In this document: positions 49,231-63,100 of the stretch, piece by piece | Layout: every line of letters starts with the position of its first letter | Numbering within the stretch: the stretch's first letter is position 1 | Source: Aphrophora alni | Taxonomy: Eukaryota; Arthropoda; Insecta; Hemiptera; Aphrophoridae | NCBI GenBank assembly: GCA_963513935.1 | Contig: OY740770.1 | Span: 90,846,301-90,910,300, forward strand | Length of the DNA stretch: 64,000 bases | Reading direction: 5' to 3' | Notes under the pieces: model-generated | What the model was told of the DNA's origin: nothing | Databases searched by the model: none | Seen by the model: the letters and a program-made list of their open reading frames with translations, nothing else | Program-made: the position numbers and the translations under genes

Positions 49231-52200
49231 GAGAGATCTACATACATACGCATTTTTCTCCCTAAAAAAAAGAAATAGAAAAAGAAATAAAAGAAGTTAA
49301 TGTGTTAAAAGACTGTATCAAAATCAATTTTGTTGGAAATTTTGTTAAAATTAGAAAATTACTTCCCAAACTAGTAGGAGATAGTATGAAACTAATATGT
49401 ATGATAATTATATGGAAATTATTTATATAAATGCTCAAAGTTATTTAATTTAAAATGTGGCACAACCACTTCACCGTCTATTTTTCATGAATAAATACAG
49501 GTACACCCTTGGTTTAAATAGGATTTTCTTTATTTAATGCTCACTTAAGCTTGAATGACATTTCTTCACGCAATTTAAAATTTGTTTATACTTTCCCAAT
49601 TTTAAACTAAGAAGGAAATATGTACTTTAAATTAATATGTAGATTCTGCATTAGAGTACACAAGATAGTATTGTCTATATTTGAAGTTATAATCACAAAA
49701 AAATTAATATAGGTACCACAGTAGAGTAAATTAAAATTCCAATATTTACGTTTTACAATTATTGTCTTATTTGTAGACATAAAACAATAGTAATACAACT
49801 GAAAATGACAAATAATTAATTTATGAATATAAATGACACAATTTTATGACAAATTAATAATGAGTTCTGAAGTTCAAATTTCATTATGAAGTTTCCAAAG
49901 AAAGCCTTAGAAATGTATAATATAATAAAAGTTAAGCCGACATTAACGAAAATTGTAATTTGTCGTTCCTATTGTTTTAATTAAGTTATATATCAAAACT
50001 GAATTTACTAAATAATGGAGCAGTCAACATGAAAGGTTAATCCTCATTATAATCAATGTACACCATGAATAAATTAATCAAATCAGTTGAATCAACTTTG
50101 ATTAGATATTTCACTCTAATACAAAAGTATCCCAAATTCAGTTATTGTACTCCAAAATATCCTAATAGAAATTCCAAGTAATACCATTGAATTATTGTCA
50201 AAGTATGTGAAATCAATTTCAAAACGTAAAATTGATTAAATCTAAATAAAGTATCTTTTAAATTGGATAAAAGATATAAAAAGCACCATTAAGTGCTTTA
50301 AAGTTTTACAAAATTGTACATACGATAGGAGCCTATTTTGAGATATATTAATTTCAATATGTATTACAATAGAAACTATATTATTTTCCCCCAATAAAAC
50401 AAATAATCGAATCGATTGTATTTGTTACATTTTATTGCATTGTTTAGTCAGTAGTTAAGCAATATCATTGTACAATTTTCTTCCTTTATTTATGTTTCTA
50501 GTATTATTTCCACACTATGTACAGACACACCTTTCCTTTTTCACATTCGTTGTATCATAAAAGTAAACAGACGTTGTATCATCGCTAAAGAAAAGACGAA
50601 AATTACCTTTGTGAGGAAAATTGTATCAACATTATTATATTACTCAGCTTTGACGCCTTACAGGCACTTTGTCTCCTGGCTTCTAGAGTTTTGAAAGCAT
50701 TACTAAAATATTTTCACTATGCCGTTGCAAGATGTATTAAACTATTTGAACAGTCCCTTTAAAAAAAATTACGACTGTATCAATGGTACGATAAAATCAG
50801 GTTTGAGGGAAAACAATTATATAAACCTTACTTTATGACGCATATTTTGTTATTTTTGTCAAAATCCAAATTATCTTACACCATGTTCAATTATATAAAT
50901 ATTCTCTACTATGTTTATTCAAAAGTTAATGTTAACTATAAAATCTTACTTTTTTCATTTATTTTTTGTTACAGTTAGCGCTGTTTTAAGTGCAAATATT
51001 CGTACAGTAAGATTTTTAAATTAATGGCCCTATTTACAGAAAACCATATTCATATACATAATCACATTTTTGTTCCACATGATTTAACTTTATTTTTGTA
51101 TTAACATACTTTAAAAAGGTCACATTTTTAGTACACAATCTAAATTTTCTATTTCTATTTTTTTTTTTTTATTGTTTTACATTTTCATAATATTATTTAT
51201 TTAGATAGAGATATATTAATAATATATAATAATTAATATAATGCTTCTTTATTAGCATTTTTATCGTATGAGTACATTTATTTATAAATATGTTACATAC
51301 GTCGTGTCCAATATCGTCTCCAATTAATTATGTAACCAATAATTCCTTAAGTACATAATATTACGTTTTCGAAAGCACAAAAAAAACTTATTTTACATGA
51401 TATTGCCATTTCCTGTAAAAAATTTGTTTTTGGTTATACATAACTCACTTTTGACTATGAATAAGACTATGTGAATACAAATTTATAAATAGTGAAAAGT
51501 TTGTATTGATAATTCTCAACAACTGCAAAGAGTACACTGGTGGAAACTGCAACAATAAAATGAATGAAAATACAATATCCTAAAAAAAATTACGTTATAT
51601 TTTTAACAAAAATACAATAAGACTATTCAATTATCAAGTCTTCACATATAACTATTACATACAAGTTTGTACTTAAACAGTACAATTGAAACGTCGTCTT
51701 GTATTTGTGTAGCATAAAACAAGTGATTTCTTGTGAAGAAAATTGTGTTTTCTTTCATTTGTTTATTCCGATTTTAAAGGTAGAATTCAAAAATTAATAT
51801 CTTAAGTTTAAGTGAACAACCCTCTCAAGCAAATAGGAAACTTTTATTGATTTAATTTGTTTTCAAATATTTAATAATGTATACATACTCTCAGTTGAAT
51901 TAAATGCCATGTTAACTTTTTTTTAATTTAAACGAAATGTTTTTTGTATTACTTCATTATTTTCAGTGAAAAATATCTTTGTAATTTGTTTTTGAATACA
52001 TTTACTTTAAAAAAGTAATAATTGTATAAAAACAATAATACTTATTGATAAATTTATCAGTTGGATTGGAATCAGCTGTTCTAAAATTGGATTAAGTTTT
52101 ACTCAACATTTTATTCATTCTATATTTTTCAACGTTAAATTTCCAGTTATTTAATATTTGATTACATTTAACTTGGAATATCGTCAATATATACATAGCC

Positions 52201-53480
52201 TAAATATAAAATGCCTTTTCCAAGTGATTGCTTTTTTGGAGCAATTTTTATAATTAATATTTAGTGCAATATTTTTTGACGTAATGGAAAAGTAGAAGAT
52301 ATTAAAATATTAAACGTTATTAAACAGTGTACGATTTAGCACTTCTATGTAATCAGTATATCATTTGAAATTATTTTAACCCAATTTTTAAAATTATATA
52401 TTTTTCATTATTCCAATAAATTGTTTAAACATATAACTTATTTTAAGATGTACTTACTGAAGTTGCAACCAAAAAGAATATTGTAATATTTCATTCGATT
52501 GGTAAAGAATACGTTAAATAACATTATACACGTGTTGTTTTTGTCCAAATTTCAATAGAAGTTGTAACATATTCTTATAATATTTTTTTACAGTCAAAAT
52601 ACAGTTTAAAATAAGTAGATTTATATTTTGCATACAATATTATAACTAAATTCTTAATCAAATATAACTTTGAGTTTTTTTTCTTTATTTATTACTTTTA
52701 ATTTGTAAAATTAAGCATTGAAAGTTGTGTGTTATAGCAGAGTTTATTGTGTTGTTATATTTATAGGTCATTACAATTTTCCTTTAACTTTGAAGAATAA
52801 TTTGTTATTTATCAAGTAAATTTACCATTTGTTACAAAGCCCATGTGTGGAGGTTTTGACGTATGTAAAGTACTTAAAATTCTACACCACGATTTCAATA
52901 TAATATTGTTTTCAACAATACTTCTAAAGTATATGTATAGGAAGACCACAGGGTCTTCACTTTATATCACAATGTTCAGTGCCTAAACACTATCAACAAA
53001 TGTTGCAATAAAGTTATATTACACCATGTACAAATAAATAGATAGTGTCTCACCATATATTTTTAGTTACCCACCTTAAAGCTTATATTAAAATCAAATT
53101 CAAAACTTTCAAAATTTGTTCTTAGTAACTAAATACATTAGTAATAATATCTATCTAGATCGTGTAAGTAAAACTGGAAGTAAAATTTAAAATCTTATTC
53201 TAAAACCTAAATGTTAAATACATTTTGTAGAATAGGTAAACAAAAACATTTTGTAACGTTAAGTTAAATGCATATATTTGCAAACTATATAAATCAGATG
53301 TCTAATGTAACTGATTAACAATAAAAAAAATTATTATTATCATCAATTAATTGTTATAATAAAAAAAACTATAAACATACATTATCTACTAAAACAACTA
53401 CTAGCTATAATTATCAACCTCTGTCTACAGTTAAAAATAACTATGTAGGCTGCCTATGCCAAAATAAATGTATTTACTAA
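49231..53480. other. AT-rich sequence, nothing recognised
   Basis: About 4.2 kb with no exon-like segment, mobile-element motif, microsatellite of note or RNA gene. Open frames are short and of random composition. Confidence 0.65.
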
Positions 53481-53747
53481 CAAAGAATACCAATTGCTGA
53501 GAACGATTATTTATCCTATGAAATACTAGAGCACTGTATTGAATATACAATGAAAAACAATTCCCCAAAACTCCCAAAAAAAAATAATCTTGGGGAAGTT
53601 TCTTTCATTTTACAATTATTTATAGCTATTTTATTTAATTTTTTTAAAATTAATAATGAAAATCTGTATCTTCAATTAAATAATTATCATCTAAATCTAA
53701 TAAAAAACAATGATTATATAGAGCTACCTATGACCAATTGTAAATAA
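53481..53747 (+). CDS. Unrecognised open frame, possibly a coding remnant
   Basis: Open for 88 codons from the stop at 53478 to TAA at 53745-53747, with an internal ATG at 53550. Peptides such as ENDYLSYEILEHCIEYTMKN and LGEVSFILQLFIAI are less biased than typical chance frames here. The tail (LYLQLNNYHLNLIKNNDYIE) is rich in Asn and Leu. A hydrophobic stretch (FILQLFIAILFNFF) could be a membrane segment. No start context, splice partner or known family was found. It may be a transposon or host-gene fragment, or chance. Confidence 0.2.
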   Translation, partial: QRIPIAENDYLSYEILEHCIEYTMKNNSPKLPKKNNLGEVSFILQLFIAILFNFFKINNENLYLQLNNYHLNLIKNNDYIELPMTNCK

Positions 53748-56732
53748 CAATGAAAATCTTAGCTACAAGACCTTCGGATAGTACTAATAATGATTATCTC
53801 TGTCTCACAAAGACCACTTGTAGTTATTAGTCACAACTCTATCTATGTATGTTGACTATATATATGTCTAACAATAGACCATAACCATCTCATTTTTTTC
53901 CATTCTTATTACAACGTAATTTATTCTTATTAAAACGTTATACATAATGTTATTATAGATAAGGGATGAAATTTGAACCTAATAAATATAACTTGTGGCA
54001 GTGTTTAATATTTAATTAAAACTGTTGATGCAATTAAAATTAATGAGTAAATACTACTACAAGATTAATTGATGATGGATTTACCAATATTAATGATTCT
54101 AATTATATTTAGAAAAAAGAAAATAATAACAAAACCACGTTTCATTATGAGGAAGTGTTTTAGACCCATTCTTTAATTGTTATATTATATGACAGGTAAC
54201 ATGCTTAATAGGAAATATCTGTAATTTATATTTAACTTAATGGTAATTTGTAGTAAGTAGGTGTATAATCCAGGACTAATTATGGAAGAGCGTATTTATT
54301 ACTTCATTAATATATTTATAAAACTTTGAGCTTTGAAACTTGCTTTAAAATGAAACGATTTCCACCCTCCTACTTAAATGAAACCGTTTCTTAGTACACT
54401 AAATTTAAAAAAAAAACTGTACATATATTTGAAGAGCATGACTACAATCCTGAGAGAAGGATGAACGTCGGTTCAGCTGTTTCGTCTGTTAAATAGCTGA
54501 TGAATTTCTGACTTTTGTCATTTATATAAATTTATTTTATAATGGAATTAAATTAAAAATTTCTTATCGAACATTTTAGGCAACACAATAGAGTAACTTG
54601 GAACATATGACGTCATGTATATCCTGAAATACTATTACATCAACTTACTAACCATTAATGTATACCGATAATGAATAATACTCCCTATAATTTTACAATT
54701 GCAAAATCCCCTTATACCTTATATTTCTTAGGTTGGATGACATACAGAGAGAAAAAGAATTTATACTTCTTGAAAGGAAATGACAGACGCGTTAGAATGA
54801 AGTTGAGCAGCGGAAACTTTTTAAGCAAAGCCTACTTCCGTTTTTACAGTCTGAAGTCATACTGAGACCCAATAGTAATATCTCCCCTATAGAAGCTTCT
54901 GTACATATTACCAGGTTCTTTCAAACTTTCGTCACGTAAAATACCAGTTAAAATGGTAGTCGCTTGAAGGAGGTAATAAATTCAATGTTAATCTGTGTTC
55001 AGATATACGTCTATCTTTTTTAAAAGATGTTATAACATTATCAGAAACGTATATGATATTTGTTTTAGAATATAAAGAGTTGCTATCTTATACTATAGAG
55101 GTTTTAAAATAAACGGAAACAAAGTAATTTATTTTTATATTTTTATTTCTCTTTAAATAGTTTTTTATAATGTACGCATCATCATAGTTGCTTTATAACA
55201 TATTACTTATTTTAAATAATCTAACCAAAGGATATGAATGCCCCATGCATAATGTATTCTAATGTATAATCAGTCAACACACCAACAAAAAAATACCGAC
55301 TAATTCAAATTCATATACTGAATTTGAAACTATTAGATATTATAAATAAAACTGGTAATGTTTACAGTTACCAAGCATGGAACGTGGTACAGCTTTACCT
55401 AATATGAATATTCGTTCCAGAACCTAATAAACCATTTCCGACTTTCTAACTTGTGTCTTCTTATAAGGTTTGTTCGATCCATATTGTATTATGTTCGTAT
55501 TTATATATTCATTGATGGATAATTTTTAATACCCATAAATCATATTTGTGACATAGTTACCGACAAAAATAAAACAAGTTTAAGAATACCGCTAAATTTT
55601 TTTCGATTTAGGTTATGTGGACAAATATAAAATAAATAATAAATTTATTTCCATTCAATATTGGTTTATTTCTTTAGTGATTTCTTGCAATTGATGTTAT
55701 ATTTTTTGTATCCAAATGCAGAAGAACATTTGTACACAAAATTTGATAACAAATTTCCTAACCCAATTAAATCCATAGTCAATTCAACGACGGAAACATA
55801 ATTTTAATTTTTAAGAGATCGTTCTATTTATAACAGATATATTATTTATTTGAAGGCTGCGTAGACGTTTCTTACATTGGAATAATTATATAGTATGTAC
55901 GTAATTTTCTCGTCGTTCATTTGTGTGAATAATACTTTATATTTGAGCATATACGGTGGACGCGTTCTTTCTATATGTTGCTCCAGGCAAGTAGAAACCT
56001 ATGAATAATGTATTCAATTATCTCCTCTGCCCACATGTGCAACAAACACAAGCAATGCAATTATATTTAATATACTATGAATGAAACTATTACGTTCACT
56101 TTATAAATCTCAACCTTGGAGCGTAGGGAGGTTTTAATGGGTATTCTATTTTATGTAAACTATTATAATCATGTATATTGTACATATTTTTTCTAAATAA
56201 CAAAGAAAGTCCATTACTCTAAGAGTAAGAAAATATTATATTTCGACTCCTTACGGGGTCAGCAATTTCAAATAAATTATATAAAATTGTGTAGTAGCGA
56301 TGATAGTTTCAAGACTTTCATGTGCGGATGGCTTAATTTTAACTTTTATTAGTATTCATTGTAGAATGACTATCTCAAAATGTCCATAAATGCAGGACTG
56401 AATTATTTAGAAAATGTTTTATAAATATTTTGCACAAATATTACGCTGACTTTCTGACTTATCATCTCATATAAAGGGATAACTTTCATGTGGGCTGGTA
56501 ATTGAAACAAAGGGTTTGAAATTGAGCATGTGTTTAAAACGGACTGGGTTCGATAGTCACATTTTAACTAAGACCTAAAAACTCCCACAATATATATGAA
56601 GCTATTTGTCGCAAGATGTTATGACTAAGCTGTGGTCGGCTATAAAGCGGATGTACAAACTTTTTTTTTCTTTAAAACACGAAATTATCTCGTCCAATTA
56701 CATTAGCGCATTAGTTGTAATCCTTCCACGGA
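53748..56732. other. AT-rich sequence, nothing recognised
   Basis: No gene or repeat. Slightly more even patches at 54440-54500 and 54660-54870 give only short frames without a known motif. Confidence 0.6.
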
Positions 56733-56745
56733 CCCCCCCCCCCCC
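56733..56745. repeat. Poly(C) run, 13 bases
   Basis: Preceded by TTCCACGGA and followed by AACTC. Confidence 0.9.
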
Positions 56746-57235
56746 AACTCTCTAACATTATTGTATTCAAATTAACTATATTTAAAAATTGTATGAGATA
56801 TTCAAATTTGATTATTCTTTCATAATATACAGATTTTCATGTAACCATCATAATCTCTACACCTTATTACACAATTTATGGAAAACCCGTTATAATTTTA
56901 GAAACGGATGATGTCCAAGACTTGTCACACTGTGCGTTTCTACTTAGCTTTACAAATGTTTTGTTTCCACAACCTAGTTTTTCAATTTATAGACCCTACT
57001 ACTTTCTCACAGTGTTAGATAAATGTTTACCTTTATAAAAGTTTATAAACTGTTTTCGGGTTAATACAACATGTTTTATCGACTCAAGATAAGAAGATTT
57101 AGCTCATTTAACACAGTTACAAATTTTCTAATTTTTATTTAGATAAGGATATAATTTTTGTTTAAGTAATATAATCAAGAAAATAATTGTTTCATGGATA
57201 TGGTTAGTTTACGAACACATATGGAAGTTTAAAAG

Positions 57236-57270
57236 TATCTGATGATGTCTTGTATTCGAAACTTTCTTAG
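57236..57270 (+). other. Hammerhead-like CTGATGA...GAAAC motif, isolated
   Basis: CTGATGATGTCTTGTATTC is followed directly by GAAAC. Both conserved boxes of a hammerhead core are intact and at minimal spacing, but the 12 bases between them pair poorly. No flanking Penelope-like coding sequence was seen. It may be a decayed element end or chance. Confidence 0.3.
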
Positions 57271-57442
57271 TTCTTTTATTATTAACTAAATTACCTATTT
57301 ACCATAGTTTGTATTAATGTGTATTTACGTTGGACCCAAAATGAAATAATTTTAGTAGTCTATTGTCTCTAAGTCATTGAACTAAACGCCTAAATTTAGA
57401 ATTTTTAGTAATTTAGAGTGTTGCATTTTGTACGCACACTCT

Positions 57443-57640
57443 GAGTCCAAATTTTCAGTAACAAGTTTTAAAAGAAATACAGATCTTGCAAATTTGTTGC
57501 CACATTGAGTGCAAACTTTAAACCATTTTCAAGTTTTAAAAGAAATACCGTAAAAAATTCTTGCCATGTTGAATTCAAATTTTAAAACTTTCTCAAAATT
57601 TAAAACAAATACATATTTTGAAAATTTTTTATCACTTATG
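57443..57640. repeat. 64-bp tandem repeat, three diverged copies
   Basis: Units begin GAGTCCAA (57443), GAGTGCAA (57507) and GAATTCAA (57571), exactly 64 bp apart. Each contains an AAGTTTTAAAAGAAATAC-like block (TTTAAAACAAATAC in the third) and ends with a TTGCCA-like string. Confidence 0.8.
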
Positions 57641-57737
57641 TGGCAAGATATTTACAAAAATCTAAATGTCTCCTATATAGGTTAACATTTATTTTTTACT
57701 ATACAATTTTAAAGATTATATATTCATCTATAATTTT

Positions 57738-57970
57738 CCTAATATAAGGTGTAAACAATTCCATTTTTATGATATTCTTTTATATGGTAACTTTGAAATT
57801 TAATATGATTTCTCTAATATAAGGTACAAACACTTCCATTGTATGGACTATTTATGCCTAATATGGTAAAATTGAAATTAAAAACCTACAATTTTACAAA
57901 TTGTATATTATATATGCATATTTCTAAAATATATTGTATTAACAGTTCCATTATTTGGACTATGTTCCTG
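57738..57970. repeat. Degenerate short tandem repeat, three copies
   Basis: Blocks CTAATATAAGGTGTAAACAA (57739), CTAATATAAGGTACAAACAC (57814) and CTAAAATATATTGTATTAAC (57924) are each followed by TTCCATT and, in two copies, GGACTATT or GGACTATG. Spacing is 75 and 110 bp, so one unit has gained sequence. Confidence 0.55.
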
Positions 57971-58056
57971 GAGGGGTTGATAATATATTAGTATCATCAA
58001 ATATTTTAGTGATTTACACCACTCTTTTATAATGCAACTTCTAAACAGACTTAGAC

Positions 58057-58059
<3 letters not shown>

Positions 58060-58119
<60 letters not shown>
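58060..58119. repeat. (TA)n microsatellite, 60 bp
   Basis: A perfect TA run of 30 units. Confidence 0.96.
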
Positions 58120-58120
<1 letters not shown>

Positions 58121-58529
58121 CGTAAACTCTTTTGAACGGATTATTTTTTAACAACCAAAAAATATGCTTACGTTTAAAATAAATTTAAACTATTTTAATA
58201 ACTACAGTTATATAAGTTCTATTCCAACTGTGTAAAGAAGGCTAATTAAATCCTCAAGTTAATAATGTATGTCTAGTCAAACTGTTAATAATCACAATTC
58301 ACTCATTTCACTGTACTGGAACATAAATATTGTTTATATACTAATCACATTGGAAAAAGTCGCCGGGATTAGGCACAAATTGGATTTTAAAAAATACTTG
58401 ATGATAACTTTATGTTAAAACATTTTTTTAACAAATATTGTATACTATTTCTAACAGTTGTACCACATTATGGGTAAAATTTGGCAGCAAAAACAACAAC
58501 CTAATATGAATTGAAAAAATATAATATGA

Positions 58530-59135
58530 TTTTGTGTTTTTAGTAATAGAAATGTATATAAATCTAATTGGACAGGACATATAAACACAAAAAAGCATAT
58601 CAAATTTGGCATGACTGATGTTAGCGATATAATTATTCTTAAGAAAGATTCCAGTAGAAGCTCAATATATTAATGAGGAAAACATTTCTACCAATCTGAA
58701 AATTTCTCAAAACGAAAGTCAATATAGTAAAGACTATCTAATACATTTAAAGAAGCGTTACCCAAAAGTTAATACAGTACCCATACAAATATCTGATAAA
58801 ATCGTCGAAGATTATATTTCTGAATTTATAAATAAGAAATCTTTTGATAGTAAACCTCCAACATTAGTAGCTACTCCTAATATAAATGCTAGTCACATTT
58901 GGCACCAAATTATTCCTAATATTCTAGTTCAGCTTCATATGACATGTGATTTATATAATGTTAGCGATTTAATCATTCTCCTAATTATGATATCGATTTA
59001 ATCTTTCCATCACTTATACCTATACTACCTTTTCTATTAACTACACCTCCTTCAACTCATCTTGATATCGATCCAATCCGTAAATGTTACGATTCAGAGA
59101 AACCTAATACAATTCTCAGCTCCAACATTCAATAA
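58530..59135 (+). pseudogene. Frameshifted coding remnant, unknown family
   Basis: Three consecutive open segments in two frames read as one decayed protein. Frame 1 (58530-58673, stop) ends TDVSDIIILKKDSSRSSIY. Frame 2 (58633-58998) reads ISTNLKISQNESQYSKDYLI, then HLKKRYPKVNTVPIQISDKI and DYISEFINKKSFDSKPPTL, ending NVSDLIILLI. Frame 1 resumes (58983-59135) with NYDIDLIFPSLIPILP, ending ILSSNIQ and TAA. Mixed hydrophilic composition and lower A/T bias support former coding. The strings DVSDIIIL and NVSDLIIL, 340 bp apart, come from a near-identical 23-bp DNA stretch, suggesting an internal duplication. I do not recognise the family. A transposon or captured gene is possible. Confidence 0.4.
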
Positions 59136-60095
59136 TTAAATCTATTTCCTCCCTTAATCAGAAAAGAACACCCTGATTCATAAATACTATGGCATCTACC
59201 ATTTAACAATGAATTCAATATTCGTTTAAACAAAATCAAAATATCAGATCATACAATCAATAACAAAAAATATCATAATAATTAAAGTTCATAAATGCTT
59301 ATATTATATTGGGTTGGAGAGCCAAACATTCATAACTACGAATCGTTGTCTATAGAAAAATTCGAGCATAATAAAATTTATTGAACATTATAAGAAAGGT
59401 CGTTCTAAAATCTGAATATAATTTATCAGAATTCTCTGAAAATTAAAGAATTTATTAATCGATCGAATTAGTTCACAATAGCTCTACAACACTGAGTTAA
59501 ATAGTTTTCTAATTTAATACCAAAAATATTTCCTTTTTATCTATATTAGTTGAAAACAAAATGGAATTAACTGAAACCTATGACGGTGTATAATTTTTAT
59601 TTAAAAATTTAGTTAAAAAATTGCATGCTTTTATTAATCTATTAATTATATATGCTTTTAAACCACATTTAAAATTTACATCATGCAACATAACACAATA
59701 AATAATTATATTTTATACGCTAGGTATTTCAATAACGTTGGTTATATTAAGGATACAACGAATTTAATTATCATTCCGTACTTATAAAATGCTTTCTGTT
59801 TCTGATATGAGTTTTTCACTGAATAATAACACACTGCTCACACAAGTTTGACAAAACTTATACCTTGTGTCAAAAATACAGGGATAACGTCTCTATCAGA
59901 GAAATACATAAGTTTTTTTTTATTATTTTTTTACTAAAGTCTTTTACTGTGTGTCATAAATAAATTGTTAACTAGTAGGAATATTAAAGTGGTTTTAAAA
60001 TAGATTTTAGGCAATGAAGCATTACATACTCTGTAATAACCTATGACATATGTTTATGTAATAGACACGTGCAAATTTGTGTTCGTGTATTTAAA

Positions 60096-60097
<2 letters not shown>
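59136..60097. other. AT-rich sequence, possibly the decayed continuation of the coding remnant
   Basis: 59136-59520 keeps a composition like the remnant before it but has stops in all plus-strand frames. After that nothing is recognisable. Confidence 0.45.

Positions 60098-60132
<35 letters not shown>
60098..60132. repeat. (TA)n microsatellite, 35 bp
   Basis: A perfect TA run. The flanks hold GTGTATTTAAAC (left) and GTGTATTCGTTTAAAC (right), a possible small direct duplication around the tract. Confidence 0.92.
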
Positions 60133-60134
<2 letters not shown>

Positions 60135-63100
60135 GTTTATATAAACGTGTATTCGTTTAAACAAAGGAACACATGTATGTATGTAGATATATGTATAATT
60201 TATGTATAAATGTATATAATAAATGTATAACATTTTATGATAAATGTATAATATATGTCTCCCTCTCTTATGCTAAAAAATAGTAACTAAACCTTATGTA
60301 AGCAATAGGTATATCCCATATGTAGCCAATTCAAAAATTGTAATAGATAGTGCTTCAAAATCCTAAATAATTAAAGTTTTAGTTTTAGTTTATAGTTTCG
60401 CTTTATTACGTAGATACTAATCTTCCAAATAAAAATAAAAATTAGTTTTTCACTAATTTATAATATCATAAATGTTAGAAACAAATGTAGAAACGATAAA
60501 TGTATAATAGTTTTTCATTGAATTTATAACAGGAATGTTTTTTTCTACTATAACTAATTCAGAAATGTTGTGAATCATTTTAAAATTAGACGATAAAATA
60601 ATCTAATTAAATAAAACTGTATTCGTAATATTGTTACTTGGTACAATAAATAAATATTATGTTATTTACCTAAATGTCCAAATAGCACCAACAGGTATAA
60701 ACATAATTTAAAATACTTTTTTTTCTTTCAGGTCAATTATTACAATTGTCTTCTTATATACCTAACGTTGTTATTGAATTGATTATTCATTTTATATCTG
60801 AAAAAGGGTTTATTACTTTTTTAATGAATTGCATGTACTTTAAAATGTTAGGATTCATTTACAATGATAAACCACAAAATATATTTCATCCTATATCTGA
60901 ATAGTTCTAGGTATTTATACTAAACTCGCATTTTAGTTCTATAATTTTATTACTTCTGTGATGAAGTCGCACATTTTTCATCATGTCACTTGTTTATATC
61001 CTGTATTCTGTATTATACTCACCACAAAATATAAAAATGTAAGTGCGTTATTTGTGAAGAGTGTACAATATAGTACATGATGATTTTGATAACACCTGTG
61101 TTATAATATGTAAATATAGTGTATTAATTTTATTTATTGAGATATATTTATTAAACAGGCAAACGCGTCAACACAATAAGCAACGATATCTCATTACTAT
61201 ATTTGAAGCCATACACCACTCTCTTAGTATTGTGTTGTAAAGTCTAAGCTCCGCATTGAAATGAGTTCATTCCTTGTCTCCTGTCTTTGATGTTGTCACA
61301 ATCGCACTTCGTGACATCAATACAGCAGGTATAATGAAGGATAGCGTTGCCGAAAAGATTCAGCATATTTTTTTAAAGTAGGAATATTTAGGGCAGAAAA
61401 CATAGCATTTTCAACAAAACCTTTAACCAAATATTGTTAAATATGTTTTTAAATTTAACTCGTCGTAATATGTTTTGAAATAAATACAAAATTGCGCCAT
61501 TCAAATTGTTCTAAGTTCTTTATTCCGGAAAGAACATACTTCATTGGTCTTTCTGTATGACATGCATTGCTACTTGTTAACTTAAAGGATTATAATTAGA
61601 TAATTATAATATGTGATTAGCCAAATTATAAGACTTATTGATAAAGTACACAAACGTGCAGAGAAATGTAACAAATAATTCGACTAAATTTATATAGATT
61701 TTTTTTTGTTTAATGTTGACATTTGTTTTTCATTTATTTAATATTTTTTATAAGAAGATGGAAATAAATTTTGTACATAAGAATGTTTTAAAATTATTAT
61801 AATATCCTTAATACACCAGACCAAGTTATTGAAAAGATTAAAAGTTCGTGCAAATACTTCATACAAATATAATATTTCATTCAAAAAACATTGTATTAAG
61901 AATAATGGATTCCAGCATATGATAAGAAACAACACTAATATATTTTCTGCGATAAATGTATAAAGGAAGATGCAAAAGTTTGGGTATAAATACAAATTAA
62001 ACTTAAAAAAAAAAAGGATTGAATGAATTAGGCACTTGACAATGCGAAATATTAGAATATCAATATACTAAATAAAGTAATCATTTACCTAATGCAATCG
62101 TCGTAGCTTTACAATCTACAACATCATTACACAAACTAACAATATACTAATAATTTTTGTATCTCTTTGGATTTAATTTTCAGTAAATATAAGAATGATA
62201 TATTAGCCAGTTATTGGTGTTTATGATTTAATATAAAATAACAAGTTTCAGTAAACACTTTGTATCGTATTTTTACTATTTCAACGACGAATTTCTTTGA
62301 TAAAAATACCACGAAAAATATATGATTCACATTAAGTATAGTGGCCATTAATTATACAAATTTATTTTCTATTTTCTTAAAAATGGTTATGTATCAGAAA
62401 ACAAGAAAATTCTTTTTATCAAAACTAATATACAATAGTTTGCACTCTTTATAAACTCCAACATTATTGCTTGAAATAATGGCTATAGGTTTATTTTACA
62501 CTTTTAGAAATTTTTAAAATTTGTTGTTATGCTAACACAACAGAGAGTGTGAAAAAACATACATCACCTTAATGTGTTAATTTTAAATTGTATATACAAT
62601 GTCGTATTCCTTAATATTTCAAACGTGTAGTTGATGTTTACAGTAAAACAACTTATTCGTTTAAAACAGTTTAAAATTATAACTCATCTTATTAGAATTA
62701 ATTAAATGCTATATAAAATGTCATATTTCGTATTATTTAAAACATGCACAGAGAACTTGAAGACTGTATAAAAATATATATCACTTAACTAGGCCTATGT
62801 TAATTTTAAAATTTCGATGCAATGTTGTATTATTATTATAGTTAACTTTCAGGTAATAAAAAAAACGCAGTACTTGAAGACTGGCTTGGATTTTAACATT
62901 ATATCTACTACGAACCATTATTAATCAGTAAAAATAATGATCGTATTCCTCGAAAAAGAATTGTCACATAAAAACAACCATACATTGGTTGATTTGATTT
63001 ATGATTTGGGAGTGATTGTAAAATCACTCGGAAGAGATTACATCCTTCCCAGATTTTAATTATACATTATACAATACAAATCCCAGATAAAACTATGTTC

